Both the position numbers and the translations under genes were made by a program. Positions 62,238 through 64,000 of a stretch of 64,000 nt of DNA are shown here, one piece after another. Position 1 is the stretch's first letter; each line of letters begins with the position of its first letter. This DNA comes from Pedobacter sp. Hv1 (GTDB taxonomy: Bacteria > Bacteroidota > Bacteroidia > Sphingobacteriales > Sphingobacteriaceae), in contig NZ_LLWP01000005.1 of the NCBI RefSeq assembly GCF_001412215.1, forward strand, positions 310,001 through 374,000. Direction: 5' to 3'. The notes under the pieces were generated by a model. That model searched no databases. It saw only the letters and a program-made list of their open reading frames with translations, and had not been told where the DNA came from.

Positions 62238-64000
62238 ATGAGCTTAAACATCCACTACCAAGAAGACTTTCAAGACCGTCATATTGCTCCAAATGCGGAA
62301 GATACTGCGGCAATGCTACACACTATTGGTGTAAAATCTATTGATGAACTGATTGAACAAACTGTTCCTCAAAAGATCAGATTAAAGCAACCCTTAAATC
62401 TGCCAAAGGCAAAGTCTGAAATTGAATACTTAACCAGTTTAAAGCAGACGGCTTCTTTAAACAAAGTCTTTAAATCCTACATTGGTCAGGGTTATTATGA
62501 TACACTAACCCCTGGTGTAATTTTACGTAATGTAATGGAAAACCCAGGGTGGTATACCCAATACACCCCTTATCAGGCAGAAATTGCGCAAGGTCGTTTG
62601 CAGGCCCTGTTAAATTTCCAAACCATGGTAATTGACCTAACGGGAATGGAAATTGCCAACGCATCTTTATTAGACGAAGGTACGGCTGCAGCAGAAGCCA
62701 TGTTTATGCAATACAGCTTACGTAAAGACCAAAAAGCGACAAAATATTTTGTTTCTGATTTGATCTTTGCTCAGACCATTGATATTTTAAAAACCCGTGC
62801 CAATCCATTCGGTATCGAATTGGTAATTGGTAACCACGAACAATTTACCGCTACCGAAGAATTTTTCGGTGCAATTGTTCAATATCCGGCAGGCAATGGC
62901 GAAGTATTTGACTATACCAACTTTGCAGCTACTTTGCATAGCCAAAACATTAAACTAACGGTAATTGCCGATCTGTTAAGCTTAACGCTATTAACGCCTC
63001 CAGGAGAATGGGGTGCTGATGTAGTTGTGGGTACTACCCAACGTTTTGGTGTACCAATGGGCTTTGGAGGCCCACACGCTGCTTATTTTGCTACAAAAGA
63101 CGAGTACAAACGTTCAATTCCTGGTCGTATTATTGGTGTAACCATTGACAGCAATGACAATTATGCATTGCGTATGGCGCTTCAAACTCGTGAGCAACAT
63201 ATCCGTAGAGATAAAGCAACCTCAAACATTTGTACTGCACAAGCTTTATTGGCTATCATGGCTGGCTTTTATGCTGCTTACCATGGTCCTAAAGGTTTGA
63301 AAAAAATTGCAGAGCGCACACATGGACTAACTGTTTCATTAGCAAAATCGCTAGCTGAAATTGGTTATACCGTTTTGAGCAAATCTTATTTCGATACCAT
63401 TCAATTAGACTTAGGTGATTTAACTGGTTCTATCCATAAAGAATGTTTAGACAATAACATCAACCTAAATTACAATGGAAATCTAGTGAGCATTTCATTA
63501 GATGAAACCACTTCATTTGAAGATGTAAAATTATTGGTTCGTATTTTCTCTAAAGTAAAAGGAATCTCAGCTGATAGCCTAAACGTTATTGAAAGCGTAG
63601 AAACGACCATTCCTACAAACTTACAACGTACTTCTGCTTATTTAACGCATCCAGTTTTCAATGCGCACCACTCTGAGCACGAAATGTTACGTTACATCAA
63701 ATCATTAGAAACCAAAGATCTTTCGCTTTGTCATTCAATGATTGCTTTGGGTTCATGTACCATGAAGCTAAATGCAACTAGCGAAATGATCCCAGTTACC
63801 TGGCCAGAGTTTGGTAAAGTGCATCCATTTGCACCTGCCGATCAGGTGTTAGGTTACTATACTGTATTTAACGAATTGGATAAATGGTTAAGTGAAATTA
63901 CAGGTTTTGCGGCCATGAGCTTACAGCCAAATGCTGGTGCTCAGGGCGAGTATGCAGGCTTAATGGTGATCAGAGCTTACCATCAAGATAGAGGCGATTT
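62238..64000 (+). CDS. gcvP: Glycine dehydrogenase (decarboxylating), P protein, cut by right edge
   Basis: 587 codons are visible of about 955-960 usual. It starts [22 protein letters not shown]. GcvP marks are [61 protein letters not shown], and [19 protein letters not shown] near the middle. The PLP lysine lies further on, outside the window. It decarboxylates glycine and passes aminomethyl to the H protein. It is transcribed divergently from the peptide pair. Confidence 0.97.
   Translation, partial: MSLNIHYQEDFQDRHIAPNAEDTAAMLHTIGVKSIDELIEQTVPQKIRLKQPLNLPKAKSEIEYLTSLKQTASLNKVFKSYIGQGYYDTLTPGVILRNVMENPGWYTQYTPYQAEIAQGRLQALLNFQTMVIDLTGMEIANASLLDEGTAAAEAMFMQYSLRKDQKATKYFVSDLIFAQTIDILKTRANPFGIELVIGNHEQFTATEEFFGAIVQYPAGNGEVFDYTNFAATLHSQNIKLTVIADLLSLTLLTPPGEWGADVVVGTTQRFGVPMGFGGPHAAYFATKDEYKRSIPGRIIGVTIDSNDNYALRMALQTREQHIRRDKATSNICTAQALLAIMAGFYAAYHGPKGLKKIAERTHGLTVSLAKSLAEIGYTVLSKSYFDTIQLDLGDLTGSIHKECLDNNINLNYNGNLVSISLDETTSFEDVKLLVRIFSKVKGISADSLNVIESVETTIPTNLQRTSAYLTHPVFNAHHSEHEMLRYIKSLETKDLSLCHSMIALGSCTMKLNATSEMIPVTWPEFGKVHPFAPADQVLGYYTVFNELDKWLSEITGFAAMSLQPNAGAQGEYAGLMVIRAYHQDRGD

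Noticed and set aside
1..64000. CRISPR array, insertion sequence or prophage
   Set aside because: I saw no regularly spaced repeats, transposase or phage structural genes. The periodic repeats present are 7-base units without spacers.

Overview
The window looks like a chromosomal segment from a Bacteroidota bacterium of the Sphingobacteriaceae type, most likely Pedobacter or a close relative. The support is two SusC/SusD glycan-uptake loci with GH92, GH125, GH2 and GH130 enzymes, a hybrid two-component regulator, TAnnTTTG-type -7 promoter boxes with weak or no Shine-Dalgarno sites, bshC, and the order rpmB-rpmG-DUF4295-ftsY. The genus is inferred from style, not from a search.

Bases 1-6650 form an accessory block of unfamiliar genes next to the 3' end of a tRNA-Ala(GGC). 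A caspase-like protease, cut by the left edge, is divergent from a graspetide (omega-ester/amide RiPP) operon. That operon holds a three-repeat precursor, its ATP-grasp ligase and a three-helix membrane protein. Three further same-strand genes follow: a candidate HEPN protein (R-x4-H), an unknown protein with one hydrophobic segment, and a zinc-finger/HNH-like protein. This is the best candidate for an undescribed system: a caspase paired with a ribosomally made, side-chain-crosslinked peptide and possible membrane and RNase effectors.

Bases 6955-8757 encode a membrane hybrid histidine kinase. Bases 8765-23870 hold polysaccharide-utilisation locus 1 on the minus strand: susC, susD, GH92, GH2 endo-beta-mannosidase type, ROK kinase, GH125, GH92. 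A LacI-family regulator lies upstream and two identical operators sit before susC. The enzyme set fits stepwise removal of alpha- and beta-mannose from N-glycans or yeast mannan. One GH92 has Gln in place of the general-acid Glu, as in mannose-phosphate-uncapping enzymes. The lacI gene is the last member of a surE-lpxB housekeeping operon (23974-27308).

Bases 27479-35457 carry a secreted M16 peptidase and two tandem paralogous secreted proteins that also share a duplicated promoter. Bases 35522-48518 hold locus 2: HTCS regulator, susC, susD, GH130 phosphorylase, MFS transporter, and a secreted protein of unrecognised family. GH130 plus MFS suggests intracellular phosphorolysis of a beta-mannoside, which would complement locus 1.

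Bases 48714-64000 are mostly housekeeping: csbD, a thioredoxin-fold lipoprotein without cysteines, acs, rpmB, rpmG, a DUF4295 ribosomal protein, ftsY, rimO, bshC, an Ldh2-family dehydrogenase, a polysaccharide deacetylase-like protein, pdxJ, an EamA transporter, a lipoprotein, and gcvP (cut by the right edge). Two double-glycine-leader, cysteine-patterned small peptides (61481-61957) are a second RiPP- or bacteriocin-like locus. I saw no CRISPR array, insertion sequence or rRNA.
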